46,703 bases of DNA from JBKPNX01 sp046732855 (GTDB lineage: Bacteria > Pseudomonadota > Alphaproteobacteria > Geminicoccales > Geminicoccaceae), in NCBI GenBank assembly GCA_046732855.1, contig JBKPNX010000139.1:1-46703 (forward strand), given 5' to 3'. The notes under the pieces are model-generated. The model was not told the DNA's origin. It saw only the letters and a program-made list of their open reading frames with translations, and made no database searches. The position numbers and the translations under genes were made by a program. Of the stretch, positions 1 to 7,870 are shown piece by piece (the stretch's first letter is position 1; each line of letters opens with the position of its first letter).

Positions 1-182
1 GCCTCGATCACCTCCTCGCCCGGGCCGATCTCGCGCGCGAAGTCGATCGTGTAGGTGAGGCCCGAGCAGCCGGCGGTCTTCACCCCGACGCGGATGCCCG
101 CCGCGCCCTCACCGAGCGCGCTCACGAGGTAGCGCACCCGCTCGATCGCGGCTGGCGTCAGCGACAACACCTGGTGGGCCAT
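1..182 (-). CDS. HesB/IscA/ErpA-type Fe-S cluster assembly protein (3' end cut by window)
   Basis: The first 60 codons are present and the rest lies outside the window. The visible part has the family's N-terminal fold and the motif KTAGCSGLTY, in which Cys39 is the first of the three cysteines that hold Fe or an Fe-S cluster; the C-terminal CGC pair is not in the window. Proteins of this family accept clusters from scaffold proteins and pass them to apo-targets in the cytoplasm. The ATG at 182 was chosen because AGGA lies 11 nt upstream; an in-frame ATG at 200 would add six residues but has no clear ribosome-binding site. It follows the cysteine desulfurase gene on the same strand after about 70 nt, consistent with one operon. 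The exact paralogue (IscA, SufA or ErpA) cannot be told from this fragment. Confidence 0.85.
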   Translation of the reverse strand, partial: MAHQVLSLTPAAIERVRYLVSALGEGAAGIRVGVKTAGCSGLTYTIDFAREIGPGEEVIE

Positions 183-253
183 GGACCGGTCATTCCTCAT
201 GCGTCTGCGTTAGTTATGTCGTGAGCCGGCCGGCAAAAGCAAGGCAGGCGGGC

Positions 254-1375
254 TCAGGCCGGCCGGGCGGCGGTGGCCGGCCGCCGCGTGCGGACGTACA
301 ACCGACCCCAGGAGTCGACAAAACGATCGACGTCGTCCGGGGTGCTGGCCCAGCCCAGGCTGATCCGGACCGCGCTCGCCGCTTCGTCCGGGTCGACGCC
401 CATGGCGGCGAGCACGTGCGACGGGCCGACCTTGCCCGACGAGCAGGCCGAGCCCGCGCTGACGGCGATGCCGGCGAGGTCGAACGCGATCAGCTGGGTC
501 TGGTTGCTGACCCCGGGCATCGCGAGGCAGGAGGTATTGGGCAGCCGTTCCGCCCCCCGCCCGAACACCTTGGCAGCCGGCGCAAACGCGGCGATCCGCG
601 CCTCGAGCCGATCGCGCAAGGCGCCCGTGCGCTCGCGCCAGTCGGCATCGGCCATGGCCAGCTCGCACGCGCGCCCGAAGCCGACGATGCCAGGCAGGTT
701 CTCTGTGCCGGCACGCCAGCGCCGCTCCTGAGCGCCGCCGCGCAGCAAGGCGTCGGGCTCGGCTCCCTCGCGGACCACGAGTGCCCCCACCCCCTGCGGA
801 CCGCCGAACTTGTGCGCCGAGAGCGAAAGCAGATCGACGCCGAGCGCGGTCATGTCGATCACGAGCTTGCCGCCCGCCTGGACCGCATCGCAATGCACGC
901 GCGCGCCCTGCCGGCGGGCGATCTCGACCACGTCCTGCACCGGCTGGATCACGCCGGTCTCGTTGTTGGCGAGCATGACCGAGACCAGCTCCGGCGCGAA
1001 ACGCGCGAGCTCGCGCTCGAGCGCTCCCAACTCGACGCGTCCCTCGGCGTCCACCGGAACGCGCACCGCATCCGGCGCCGCCGCGAGCACCGAGACATGC
1101 TCGATCGCCGAGACCACGACCGGGCCGCGCACGCTGCCCAGCGCCTGATTGTTGGCTTCGGTGCCGCCGCTCGTGAATACCACCTGGTCCGGGGCGACGC
1201 CGACCATCGCCGCCACGGCAGCGCGCGCGCGCTCCAACGCGCGCCGCGCCTCACGGCCGAAACGATGGACCGAAGAGGGATTGCCGGTCTGCTCGAGGAC
1301 CGCACGCATGGCCTCGACCACGGCCGGCCTGACCGGCGCGGTCGCGTTATAGTCGAGGTAAGACGAGTTGGGCAT
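254..1375 (-). CDS. iscS: Cysteine desulfurase (IscS/NifS family)
   Basis: PLP enzyme that removes sulfur from L-cysteine, giving alanine and a protein persulfide for Fe-S cluster and thio-cofactor synthesis. The 373-residue protein starts SSYLDYNATAPVRP, has the PLP-site block HCDAVQAGGK, the Schiff-base lysine in SAHKFGGP (Lys189), and the catalytic cysteine in SAGSACSSGK (Cys311). The short catalytic loop and the SSGK context fit the IscS/NifS class rather than SufS. ATG at 1375 was preferred over an adjacent GTG at 1378. It lies between cysE upstream (43-nt gap) and a HesB/IscA gene downstream, so cysteine synthesis, sulfur mobilisation and cluster delivery are probably co-transcribed. 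The iscS symbol is by family; iscU is not visible in the window. Confidence 0.95.
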   Translation of the reverse strand: MPNSSYLDYNATAPVRPAVVEAMRAVLEQTGNPSSVHRFGREARRALERARAAVAAMVGVAPDQVVFTSGGTEANNQALGSVRGPVVVSAIEHVSVLAAAPDAVRVPVDAEGRVELGALERELARFAPELVSVMLANNETGVIQPVQDVVEIARRQGARVHCDAVQAGGKLVIDMTALGVDLLSLSAHKFGGPQGVGALVVREGAEPDALLRGGAQERRWRAGTENLPGIVGFGRACELAMADADWRERTGALRDRLEARIAAFAPAAKVFGRGAERLPNTSCLAMPGVSNQTQLIAFDLAGIAVSAGSACSSGKVGPSHVLAAMGVDPDEAASAVRISLGWASTPDDVDRFVDSWGRLYVRTRRPATAARPA

Positions 1376-1418
1376 CACGGTCGCCCGGCATCACCCGGAC
1401 GGAGGCGCTGCCAGCCGC

Positions 1419-2123
1419 TCAGGACGCGGCGATCCGGCGCTTTTTCGCGGGTGCCTCGGGCGCCTGCTCGGTCGGGCGCTCGAGCTGTCCGACCCGGAGG
1501 CTCAGCTCCTCGAACTCGAGGGTCAGCCGGTCGATCGCGCGCGACACCGGGTCGACGGTCACGCCAGGCTCGACCCCGTACGCGGGGAAGCAGCGCTCGG
1601 TTACGGCCGGCTGCGGCCCGACCTGACGAGCCGGCACGCCGACCATGGTGGCGCCGGGAGGCACCTCGCGCAGCACGACCGCGTTGGAGCCGATCCGCGC
1701 GCCCCGGCCCACCGTGAACGGCCCGAGCACCGCGGCCCCGGCGCCGATCACCACGTCGTCCTCGAGCGTGGGGTGCCTCTTGCCGGGGTTCAACGACACA
1801 CCACCTAGAGTGACGTTCTGGTACAGGGTAACGTTGTCGCCGACCACTGCGGTCTCGCCGATCACCACGCCCATGCCGTGATCGATCAGCAGCCGGCGCC
1901 CGAGCTGGGCGCCCGGATGGATCTCGATGCCGGTCAGCCAGCGCGCGAACTGCGACAGCAGCCGGGCCGAAAGCAACCAGCCGCGCCGCCACAGCGCGTG
2001 CGCCACACGATGAATCAGCACTGCATGCAAACCCGGGTAGCACAGCAGGACTTCGAGCTTCGAGCGCGCCGCCGGATCGCGTTCCAGCACGGCTTGCATG
2101 TCATCGCTCAGGGTTTTGAACAT
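1419..2123 (-). CDS. cysE: Serine O-acetyltransferase
   Basis: Acetylates L-serine with acetyl-CoA to O-acetylserine, the committed step of cysteine synthesis. The 234-residue product has the helical N-terminal domain (residues ~1-70) and a left-handed beta-helix of hexapeptide repeats (~75-190), including IDHGMGVVIGETAVVGD with the catalytic histidine, and the signature NVTLGGVSLNPGKRHPTLED. A C-terminal tail of about 60 residues is rich in Glu, Arg and Lys and may be lineage-specific. ATG at 2123 is preferred over an in-frame GTG at 2138. The gene heads the operon with the desulfurase and the IscA-type gene, and a perfect inverted repeat lies about 60 nt upstream of its start. Confidence 0.95.
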   Translation of the reverse strand: MFKTLSDDMQAVLERDPAARSKLEVLLCYPGLHAVLIHRVAHALWRRGWLLSARLLSQFARWLTGIEIHPGAQLGRRLLIDHGMGVVIGETAVVGDNVTLYQNVTLGGVSLNPGKRHPTLEDDVVIGAGAAVLGPFTVGRGARIGSNAVVLREVPPGATMVGVPARQVGPQPAVTERCFPAYGVEPGVTVDPVSRAIDRLTLEFEELSLRVGQLERPTEQAPEAPAKKRRIAAS

Positions 2124-2181
2124 AGCCTGGTGTCGCACTTCGGGATTGCATTTCGTGGCACGTTCACGCTAAGGGAGCAGC

Positions 2182-2198
2182 GTGCAACTATACTGCAC
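2182..2198. promoter_or_regulatory. Inverted repeat GTGCA-N7-TGCAC in front of the cysE operon
   Basis: Perfect 5-bp half sites separated by 7 bp, in the divergent gap between cysE (minus) and the hydrolase gene (plus). Read on the minus strand the spacer contains TATAGT, which resembles a -10 element, so the dyad would straddle the core promoter of cysE. Many alphaproteobacteria control Fe-S genes with Rrf2-family repressors, but this dyad does not match an IscR consensus that I know. Operator function is inferred from position and symmetry only. Confidence 0.4.
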
Positions 2199-2365
2199 TT
2201 AGGCCTCCCACAACAGCGTGTGTGCTCACCGCCGCGCCTCGAATATAAGCGCCTGGGGATTCGGGTCAACACGGTGACGAGAGCACGCGGCGGCACGGCG
2301 CCGGTCCGGCCGGCGAGGCCGCGTGCGAGTTGCCGGTGGCGAACGCTTCGCCCAAGGAGAGAACG

Positions 2366-3037
2366 ATGCCGGAGGTGATCTTCAACGGCGCTGACGGTCG
2401 CCTGGAGGGACGCTATTACCACGGCAAGGGCGGTTCCGCGCCGCTCGCCGTGATCCTGCATCCGCACCCGCTGCACGGCGGCACGATGAACAACAAGATC
2501 GTGTACGACCTGTTCCACGTGTTCGCGCGCCGTGGCTTTTCGGTGCTCCGCTTCAATTTCCGCGGGGTTGGCCGCTCGCAGGGGAGCTTCGATCACGGCC
2601 AGGGCGAGCTGCGCGACGCCGCCGCCGCGCTCGACTGGATGCAGAGCTACAGTCCGAACAGCAGCAGCTGCTGGGTCGCCGGCATCTCGTTCGGCGCCTG
2701 GATCGGGATGCAGCTCTTGATGCGCCGCCCCGAGATTCACGGCTTCATCAGCATCGCCCTGCCGGCCAACATGTACGACTTCAGCTTCCTCGCGCCCTGC
2801 CCGTCCTCCGGGCTCATGGTCCATGGCGGCAACGACGTCGTGGTGCCCACCGACTCGGTGAGCAAGCTGGTGCAAAAGCTGCAGCAGCAGCGCGGCATCA
2901 AGATCGACCTCGAGGTCATCCCGGAAGCCGACCACTTCTTCAGCGGCCACCTCGAGCAGCTGGTCGCGGCGGTGGACCGCTATCTTGACAAGGCCCTGGA
3001 GGCAAGGCCACGCACCGCGGTGGCCGGCGCCCGGTAG
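2366..3037 (+). CDS. Alpha/beta hydrolase (dienelactone-hydrolase-like)
   Basis: Protein of 223 residues with a serine-hydrolase fold: HPHPLHGGTMNN near the N-terminus forms the oxyanion region, GISFGAW is the nucleophile elbow (GxSxG), GGNDVVVP contributes the acid, and ADHFFSGH carries the catalytic histidine. The substrate is unknown. The ATG at 2366 follows AAGGAGAGAACG, a strong ribosome-binding site; the longer open frame starting at 2330 lacks one. It lies divergent to cysE and 12 nt before tyrS, so it is probably co-transcribed with tyrS. From memory, a hydrolase of this type often sits near Fe-S assembly genes in alphaproteobacteria, but a role there is unproven. Confidence 0.88.
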   Translation: MPEVIFNGADGRLEGRYYHGKGGSAPLAVILHPHPLHGGTMNNKIVYDLFHVFARRGFSVLRFNFRGVGRSQGSFDHGQGELRDAAAALDWMQSYSPNSSSCWVAGISFGAWIGMQLLMRRPEIHGFISIALPANMYDFSFLAPCPSSGLMVHGGNDVVVPTDSVSKLVQKLQQQRGIKIDLEVIPEADHFFSGHLEQLVAAVDRYLDKALEARPRTAVAGAR

Positions 3038-3049
3038 GAGCGCAGCGCT

Positions 3050-4345
3050 ATGAGCCGGCACCAGTCCGAATTCGCCCGCGCCGTGGTCGAGCGCGGCTTC
3101 GTGCATCAGGTGACCGACCTGGACGGGCTGGACCGCGTCGCGGCCGGCGAGCGCCTGGTCGCGTACGTCGGGTTCGACTGCACCGCCGACAGCCTGCACG
3201 TCGGCCACCTGGTCAGCATCATGCTGCTGCGCTGGCTGCAGCGGACCGGCCACCGCCCGATCGCGCTGATCGGCGGCGGCACGACCAAGGTCGGCGATCC
3301 GTCGGGCAAGGACGAGAGCCGGCAGCTGCTCGACGAGGCCACGATCGAGCGCAACATCCGGGGCATCCAGCGCTCGCTGGCAAGCTTCCTGACATTCGGC
3401 GAACGGCCGGACCAGGCGCTGCTCGCCAACAACGCCGAGTGGCTGGATGAGCTGCGCTACATCGAGTTCCTGCGCGGCTACGGGCGGCACTTCACCGTCA
3501 ATCGCATGCTGAGCTTCGAATCGGTCAAGCAACGGCTCGAGCGCGAGCAGCCGCTGACCTTCCTCGAATTCAATTACATGATCATGCAGGCGTACGATTT
3601 CCTCGAGCTCGCCCGCCGCTACGACTGCCGGCTGCAGATGGGCGGGTCGGACCAGTGGGGCAACATCGTCAACGGCGTCGAGCTCGGGCGCCGGGTCGAC
3701 GGGCGCGAGCTGTTCGGCCTGACCACCCCGCTGATCACCACGGCGAGCGGCGCCAAGATGGGCAAGACCGCCCAGGGCGCCGTCTGGCTGAACGATGACC
3801 GGCTGTCGAGCTTCGACTATTGGCAGTACTGGCGCAACGTCGATGACGCCGACGTCGGCCGGTTCCTGCGCCTGTTCACGGAGCTGCCGCTCGCCGAGAT
3901 CGAGCGGCTCGAACGGCTCGCAGGCGCGGAACTAAACGACGCCAAGAAGATCCTGGCCGACGAGGCGACCAGGCTGTGCCGGGGCGAGGCGGCGGCCCGA
4001 GAAGCGCGGCAGGTCGCGGAAAGCATCTTCGAGCAGGGCAAGCCGGTCGGGAGCCAGGGACAGGGCGGGGTCGGCGAAGGTCACCTCGAGGGGCCGCTGC
4101 CCACGATCGATATCGACCGGGGGGAGTTCGGCGCCGGCGTGAGCGTCGTGGATCTGTTCCAGCGCAGCGGCCTCGTGGCGTCGAAGGGCGAGGCGCGGCG
4201 GCTGATCCGGGGTGGCGGGGCGCGCCTCAACGATGCGCGCGTGGAAGACGAAGGCCTGGTCGTCGGACCGGATCGCCTGGTGGATCAACAGGCGCTCAAA
4301 TTGTCCGCCGGCCGGAAGCGGCACGCGCTCGTCCGCGTGGTCTGA
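3050..4345 (+). CDS. tyrS: Tyrosyl-tRNA synthetase
   Basis: Charges tRNA-Tyr with tyrosine. The 431-residue protein has the class I HIGH motif as HVGH (residues 50-53, in FDCTADSLHVGHL), the tyrosine-binding region around MQAYDFLEL and GGSDQWGN, and the KMSKS loop as KMGKT (from residue 236). A C-terminal S4-type RNA-binding domain occupies roughly 365-431 (SKGEARRLIRGGGARLND). Length and order match bacterial TyrRS. A ribosome-binding site (AGGAG) precedes the ATG at a spacing of about 10 nt. It is convergent with the peroxiredoxin gene. Confidence 0.98.
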   Translation: MSRHQSEFARAVVERGFVHQVTDLDGLDRVAAGERLVAYVGFDCTADSLHVGHLVSIMLLRWLQRTGHRPIALIGGGTTKVGDPSGKDESRQLLDEATIERNIRGIQRSLASFLTFGERPDQALLANNAEWLDELRYIEFLRGYGRHFTVNRMLSFESVKQRLEREQPLTFLEFNYMIMQAYDFLELARRYDCRLQMGGSDQWGNIVNGVELGRRVDGRELFGLTTPLITTASGAKMGKTAQGAVWLNDDRLSSFDYWQYWRNVDDADVGRFLRLFTELPLAEIERLERLAGAELNDAKKILADEATRLCRGEAAAREARQVAESIFEQGKPVGSQGQGGVGEGHLEGPLPTIDIDRGEFGAGVSVVDLFQRSGLVASKGEARRLIRGGGARLNDARVEDEGLVVGPDRLVDQQALKLSAGRKRHALVRVV

Positions 4346-4457
4346 TCCACGATCAGCAGACGCTTCGCCTCCAGTCTCGGCTGCGAAGCACTGCGCAAGA
4401 CGATGACCGGCGGTGCCCGAACCTATGCTCCGCCCTGCTCCGCCGGTCGGCGTCGGT

Positions 4458-5120
4458 TCAGTCGCGCGGCTGCGGTACGATCCGCATGTAGGGCTTGGGC
4501 GATTTCCAGCCATCCGGGTATTTGGCTTTCGCCGCCTCGTCCGATACCGCCGCCACGATGATCACATCGTCGCCGTTCTGCCAGTTGACTGGCGTCGCGA
4601 CCTGGTGCTTGGCCGTGAGCTGGACCGAATCGAGCGCGCGCAGGACCTCGGCGAAGTTGCGCCCGGTGCTCATCGGGTAGGAAATCACCAGCTTGATCTT
4701 CTTGTCCGGGCCGATGATGTAGACGTTGCGCACCGTCGCGTTGTCCGCCGGAGTCCGGCCGGCCGCGGTGGTGCCGGCGCTCGCCGGCAGCATCTGGTAC
4801 AGTTTCGCGACCGCGAGATCGCTGTCCCCGATCATCGGGTAGTTGGGCGCATGGCCCATCGTCTCCTCGATGTCCTTCGACCAGCGCTTGTGGTCGTCGA
4901 CCGAATCGACGCTGAGCCCCAAGATCTTGCAGTTACGCTTGTCGAACTCCGGTTTGATCTTGGCCATGTAGCCCAGCTCGGTCGTGCACACCGGGGTGAA
5001 GTCCTTCGGGTGCGAGAAGATCACGCACCAGCTATCCCCGACCCAGTCATAGAACCGGATCCGACCAGCGGTTGTTTCCGCCTCGAAGTCGGGCGCCGTG
5101 TCGTTGATCTGCAATGCCAT
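4458..5120 (-). CDS. 1-Cys peroxiredoxin (Prx6-type)
   Basis: Reduces hydrogen peroxide and organic peroxides. The 220-residue protein has the AhpC/TSA fold with the peroxidatic site FTPVCTTELG (Cys45), and a long C-terminal domain ending VNWQNGDDVII...PYMRIVPQPRD typical of the Prx6 subgroup. No cysteine occurs at the resolving position of 2-Cys enzymes; another cysteine lies in RNCKIL. The start at 5120 has an excellent ribosome-binding site (GGGGAGG, 7 nt before ATG), so the open frame extending to 5438 is not used. It stands alone, convergent with tyrS and divergent from eda across a 441-bp gap. Confidence 0.95.
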   Translation of the reverse strand: MALQINDTAPDFEAETTAGRIRFYDWVGDSWCVIFSHPKDFTPVCTTELGYMAKIKPEFDKRNCKILGLSVDSVDDHKRWSKDIEETMGHAPNYPMIGDSDLAVAKLYQMLPASAGTTAAGRTPADNATVRNVYIIGPDKKIKLVISYPMSTGRNFAEVLRALDSVQLTAKHQVATPVNWQNGDDVIIVAAVSDEAAKAKYPDGWKSPKPYMRIVPQPRD

Positions 5121-5561
5121 GGCGGGACCTCCCCTTACTGTATCTGCCAGCGCGCATACATACATGATGGCGACGCGAGAGGCTACATCCACACCCGCGC
5201 AATAAGGTTTGACTGCGGCACGATGAATCAAAAGCGCCAACAGCATGGGCCGGCGCACCCGCCGATCCGACGCGACGGTATCAGACGAACCGAACGGTCC
5301 TGCCGTCATGGCGCGGAGGAGCCCGGATTTGCGACCGGGAACGAGGCCTCGCGAGCTGGTCATCGGGGTGCTGATTTGCCATTTCCCTGGCGCCGTAGTA
5401 AGCGTGCGGATGCGGCGGGCGACGACGCGAGATGGCAATCGCGCTCACGACCCGCGGCGCGGCCCGGATGGAGCTTGCTGCCCACGTGCGTGTCAGCTGG
5501 CCTGCACGCCGTGTCGCCAGCTCAGCGCTGACTGATCGGAGCGCGGCCGGAGCCGACGTTA
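5121..5561. other. Divergent intergenic region, no gene recognised
   Basis: This 441-bp stretch separates the minus-strand peroxiredoxin gene from the plus-strand eda gene and should hold both promoters. Open frames here have no recognisable protein and no convincing ribosome-binding sites. The part next to the peroxiredoxin gene is locally A+T-richer than the surroundings, as expected of a promoter, but I could not define a confident -35/-10 pair or an OxyR-like site. Confidence 0.6.
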
Positions 5562-6203
5562 ATGCCTCGTCATGAACTCGGAGCCCTGCTCGCCGGAACC
5601 GCGGTCGTCCCGGTGCTGGTGGTCGACTCGGTCAACACCGGGGTGGCGCTGGCGCGCGCCCTGGTGGCGGGCGGGCTTGCCGTGCTCGAGATCACGCTGC
5701 GCACACCAGCGGCGCTGGACGTGATTCGAGCGATCGGTCGCGAGAGCGAAGGAGCGGTGGTCGGCGCCGGCACGGTGCTCGACCCGGAGCAGTACCGGGC
5801 CGCGGAGCGGGCCGGCGCGCGCTTCGTGGTCGCCCCGGGCGCCACCGAACGTCTGCTGGCGTACGCCGAGGCGAGCGACACGCCGTTCCTGCCCGGCGCG
5901 GCCACCTCGAGCGAGATCATGACCCTGTTGGAGCGGGGTTATACCTGCATGAAATTCTTTCCCGCCGAGCCGGCCGGGGGAATCGCCTATCTCAAGACTA
6001 TGGCCGGGCCATTGCCCGGGGCGCGCTTCTGTCCAACAGGAGGGATCGACGCGGTGCGCGCGCCGAGCTATCTCGCTCTGCCCAACGTGCTGTGCGTCGG
6101 CGGCTCCTGGGTCGCGCCCGGTGACGCCGTGGCTGCCGGCGACTGGCCAAGAATCACCGCGCTCGCCCGCGCCGCCGCGGCGCTGGGTGGCGCACGCGGT
6201 TAG
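5562..6203 (+). CDS. eda: KDPG/KHG aldolase (Entner-Doudoroff)
   Basis: Cleaves 2-keto-3-deoxy-6-phosphogluconate to pyruvate and glyceraldehyde-3-phosphate. The 213-residue TIM-barrel protein carries the class I aldolase signature LEITLRT (Glu43), the phosphate and substrate loops VGAGTV and FVVAPGA, the Schiff-base lysine in YTCMKFFPAE (Lys131), and the C-terminal phosphate site PTGGI...VGGSW. The length matches the family. It is followed after 8 nt by pgi and then glgP, so the operon joins the lower Entner-Doudoroff step to hexose-phosphate and glycogen use. No edd or zwf is visible in the window. Confidence 0.95.
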   Translation: MPRHELGALLAGTAVVPVLVVDSVNTGVALARALVAGGLAVLEITLRTPAALDVIRAIGRESEGAVVGAGTVLDPEQYRAAERAGARFVVAPGATERLLAYAEASDTPFLPGAATSSEIMTLLERGYTCMKFFPAEPAGGIAYLKTMAGPLPGARFCPTGGIDAVRAPSYLALPNVLCVGGSWVAPGDAVAAGDWPRITALARAAAALGGARG

Positions 6204-6211
6204 GGAACGCC

Positions 6212-7861
6212 ATGGCCGCTCTCACCCGGTCTCCCGCTTGGCGGGCACTCGAGCGCCATGCCGAAAGCATGGCTGCGGTGCACCTGCGCGATCTGTTCGC
6301 TGGCGACCGCGAGCGCTTCGCGCGGTTCTCGCTGCGCCTGGACGATCTGCTGCTCGACTACGCCAAGAACCGCGTGACCGAGGAAACCTTGGGCCTGCTG
6401 TTCGATCTGGCGCGCGCTGCCGACCTTGAGGGTTGGCGCGCACGGATGTTCTCGGGGGACCGGATCAATGTCACCGAGAACCGCGCGGTCCTGCACGTCG
6501 CCCTGCGCAACCGCTCCAACCGGCCGATCGTAGTGGATGGCAGGGATGTCATGGCGGACGTCAATGCGGTGCTGGCCAAGATGCGCGAGTTCAGCGAGCA
6601 GGTGCGCAGCGGCGCCTGGCGCGGTTACACCGGCGCGGCCGTGACCGACGTCGTCAACATCGGGATCGGCGGCTCGGACCTGGGGCCGTGCATGGTGTGC
6701 GAGGCGCTCAAGCCCTACCAGCGGCCCGACCTGCGCCCGCATTTCGTATCCAACGTCGATGGCGCGCATCTGCACGACACTCTCGCGCCGCTCGAGCCGG
6801 CGCATACCCTGTTCGTGGTCGCGTCCAAGACCTTCACCACCCAGGAGACCATGACCAACGCCGCCTCGGCCCGCGCCTGGCTGGTCGAGCGCCTGGGCGA
6901 CGAGGCCGCGGTGGCGAAACACTTCGTCGCGGTCTCAACCAACGCCCAGGCGGTCGCAGCGTTCGGCATCCGCACCGAGAACATGTTCGAGTTCTGGGAC
7001 TGGGTCGGCGGCCGCTACTCCCTGTGGTCGGCGATCGGGCTGCCGATCGCGCTCGCGGTCGGCTTCGCGCGCTTCGAGGAGCTGCTCGCCGGCGCGCACG
7101 TCATGGACGAGCACTTCCGCACCACGCCGCTCGAGCACAACCTGCCGGTGACCATGGCGCTGCTCGGCGTCTGGTACCGCGATTTTCTCGGCGCCTGCAG
7201 CCACGCTGTGCTGCCCTACAGCCAGCACCTGCACCGGCTGCCGGCCTACCTCCAGCAGGCCGACATGGAGAGCAACGGCAAATCGGTGCGGCGCGACGGC
7301 ACGCGCGTCGACTATGCCACCGGGCCGATCGTCTGGGGCGAGTCGGGGACCAACGGGCAGCACGCGTTCTACCAACTGCTGCACCAGGGCACCGAGCTGG
7401 TGCCCGCCGATTTCCTCGCCGCCGCCGAAAGCCTCACGCCGCTCGGCGATCACCAGGACAAGCTGCTCGCCAACTTCTTCGCCCAGACCGAGGCCCTCGC
7501 CTTCGGCAAGACGGCGGACGAGGCGCGCGGCGAGCTCGAGCGCGAGGGGCTGTGGGGCGCCGAGCTCGACGTGCTCGTCCCGCATAAGGTGTTCGAGGGC
7601 AACCGACCGACCAACTCGATCCTGTTCCGGCGCCTCGATCCGGCCACGCTGGGCAAGCTGATCGCGCTCTATGAACACAAAATCTTCACTCAGGGTGTGC
7701 TCTGGAACATCAACTCGTTCGATCAGTGGGGAGTCGAGCTGGGCAAGCAGCTGGCCAAGGTGATCCTGCCGCAACTGACGGATCCCGAGCCGGTGACCAG
7801 CCACGACTCCTCGACGAACGGACTGATCAATCACATGAAGGCGCTGCGCGCCTCGAGCTGA
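6212..7861 (+). CDS. pgi: Glucose-6-phosphate isomerase
   Basis: Interconverts glucose-6-phosphate and fructose-6-phosphate. The 549-residue protein has the family motifs VVNIGIGGSDLGP (sugar-phosphate loop), SKTFTTQETMTNA, the signature GGRYSLWSAIGLPIA, the catalytic region QADMESNGKS, and the C-terminal signature WNINSFDQWGVELGKQLA. Length is that of the standard E. coli-type enzyme. AGGGAACGCC precedes the ATG. It starts 8 nt after eda and ends 9 nt before glgP, indicating one transcript. Confidence 0.98.
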   Translation: MAALTRSPAWRALERHAESMAAVHLRDLFAGDRERFARFSLRLDDLLLDYAKNRVTEETLGLLFDLARAADLEGWRARMFSGDRINVTENRAVLHVALRNRSNRPIVVDGRDVMADVNAVLAKMREFSEQVRSGAWRGYTGAAVTDVVNIGIGGSDLGPCMVCEALKPYQRPDLRPHFVSNVDGAHLHDTLAPLEPAHTLFVVASKTFTTQETMTNAASARAWLVERLGDEAAVAKHFVAVSTNAQAVAAFGIRTENMFEFWDWVGGRYSLWSAIGLPIALAVGFARFEELLAGAHVMDEHFRTTPLEHNLPVTMALLGVWYRDFLGACSHAVLPYSQHLHRLPAYLQQADMESNGKSVRRDGTRVDYATGPIVWGESGTNGQHAFYQLLHQGTELVPADFLAAAESLTPLGDHQDKLLANFFAQTEALAFGKTADEARGELEREGLWGAELDVLVPHKVFEGNRPTNSILFRRLDPATLGKLIALYEHKIFTQGVLWNINSFDQWGVELGKQLAKVILPQLTDPEPVTSHDSSTNGLINHMKALRASS

Positions 7862-7870
7862 CTGGATCCC

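Noticed and set aside
4343..4355. Dyad TGATC-CAC-GATCA at the tyrS stop as a terminator
   Set aside because: Only five base pairs with a 3-nt loop and no T-run; too weak to call.
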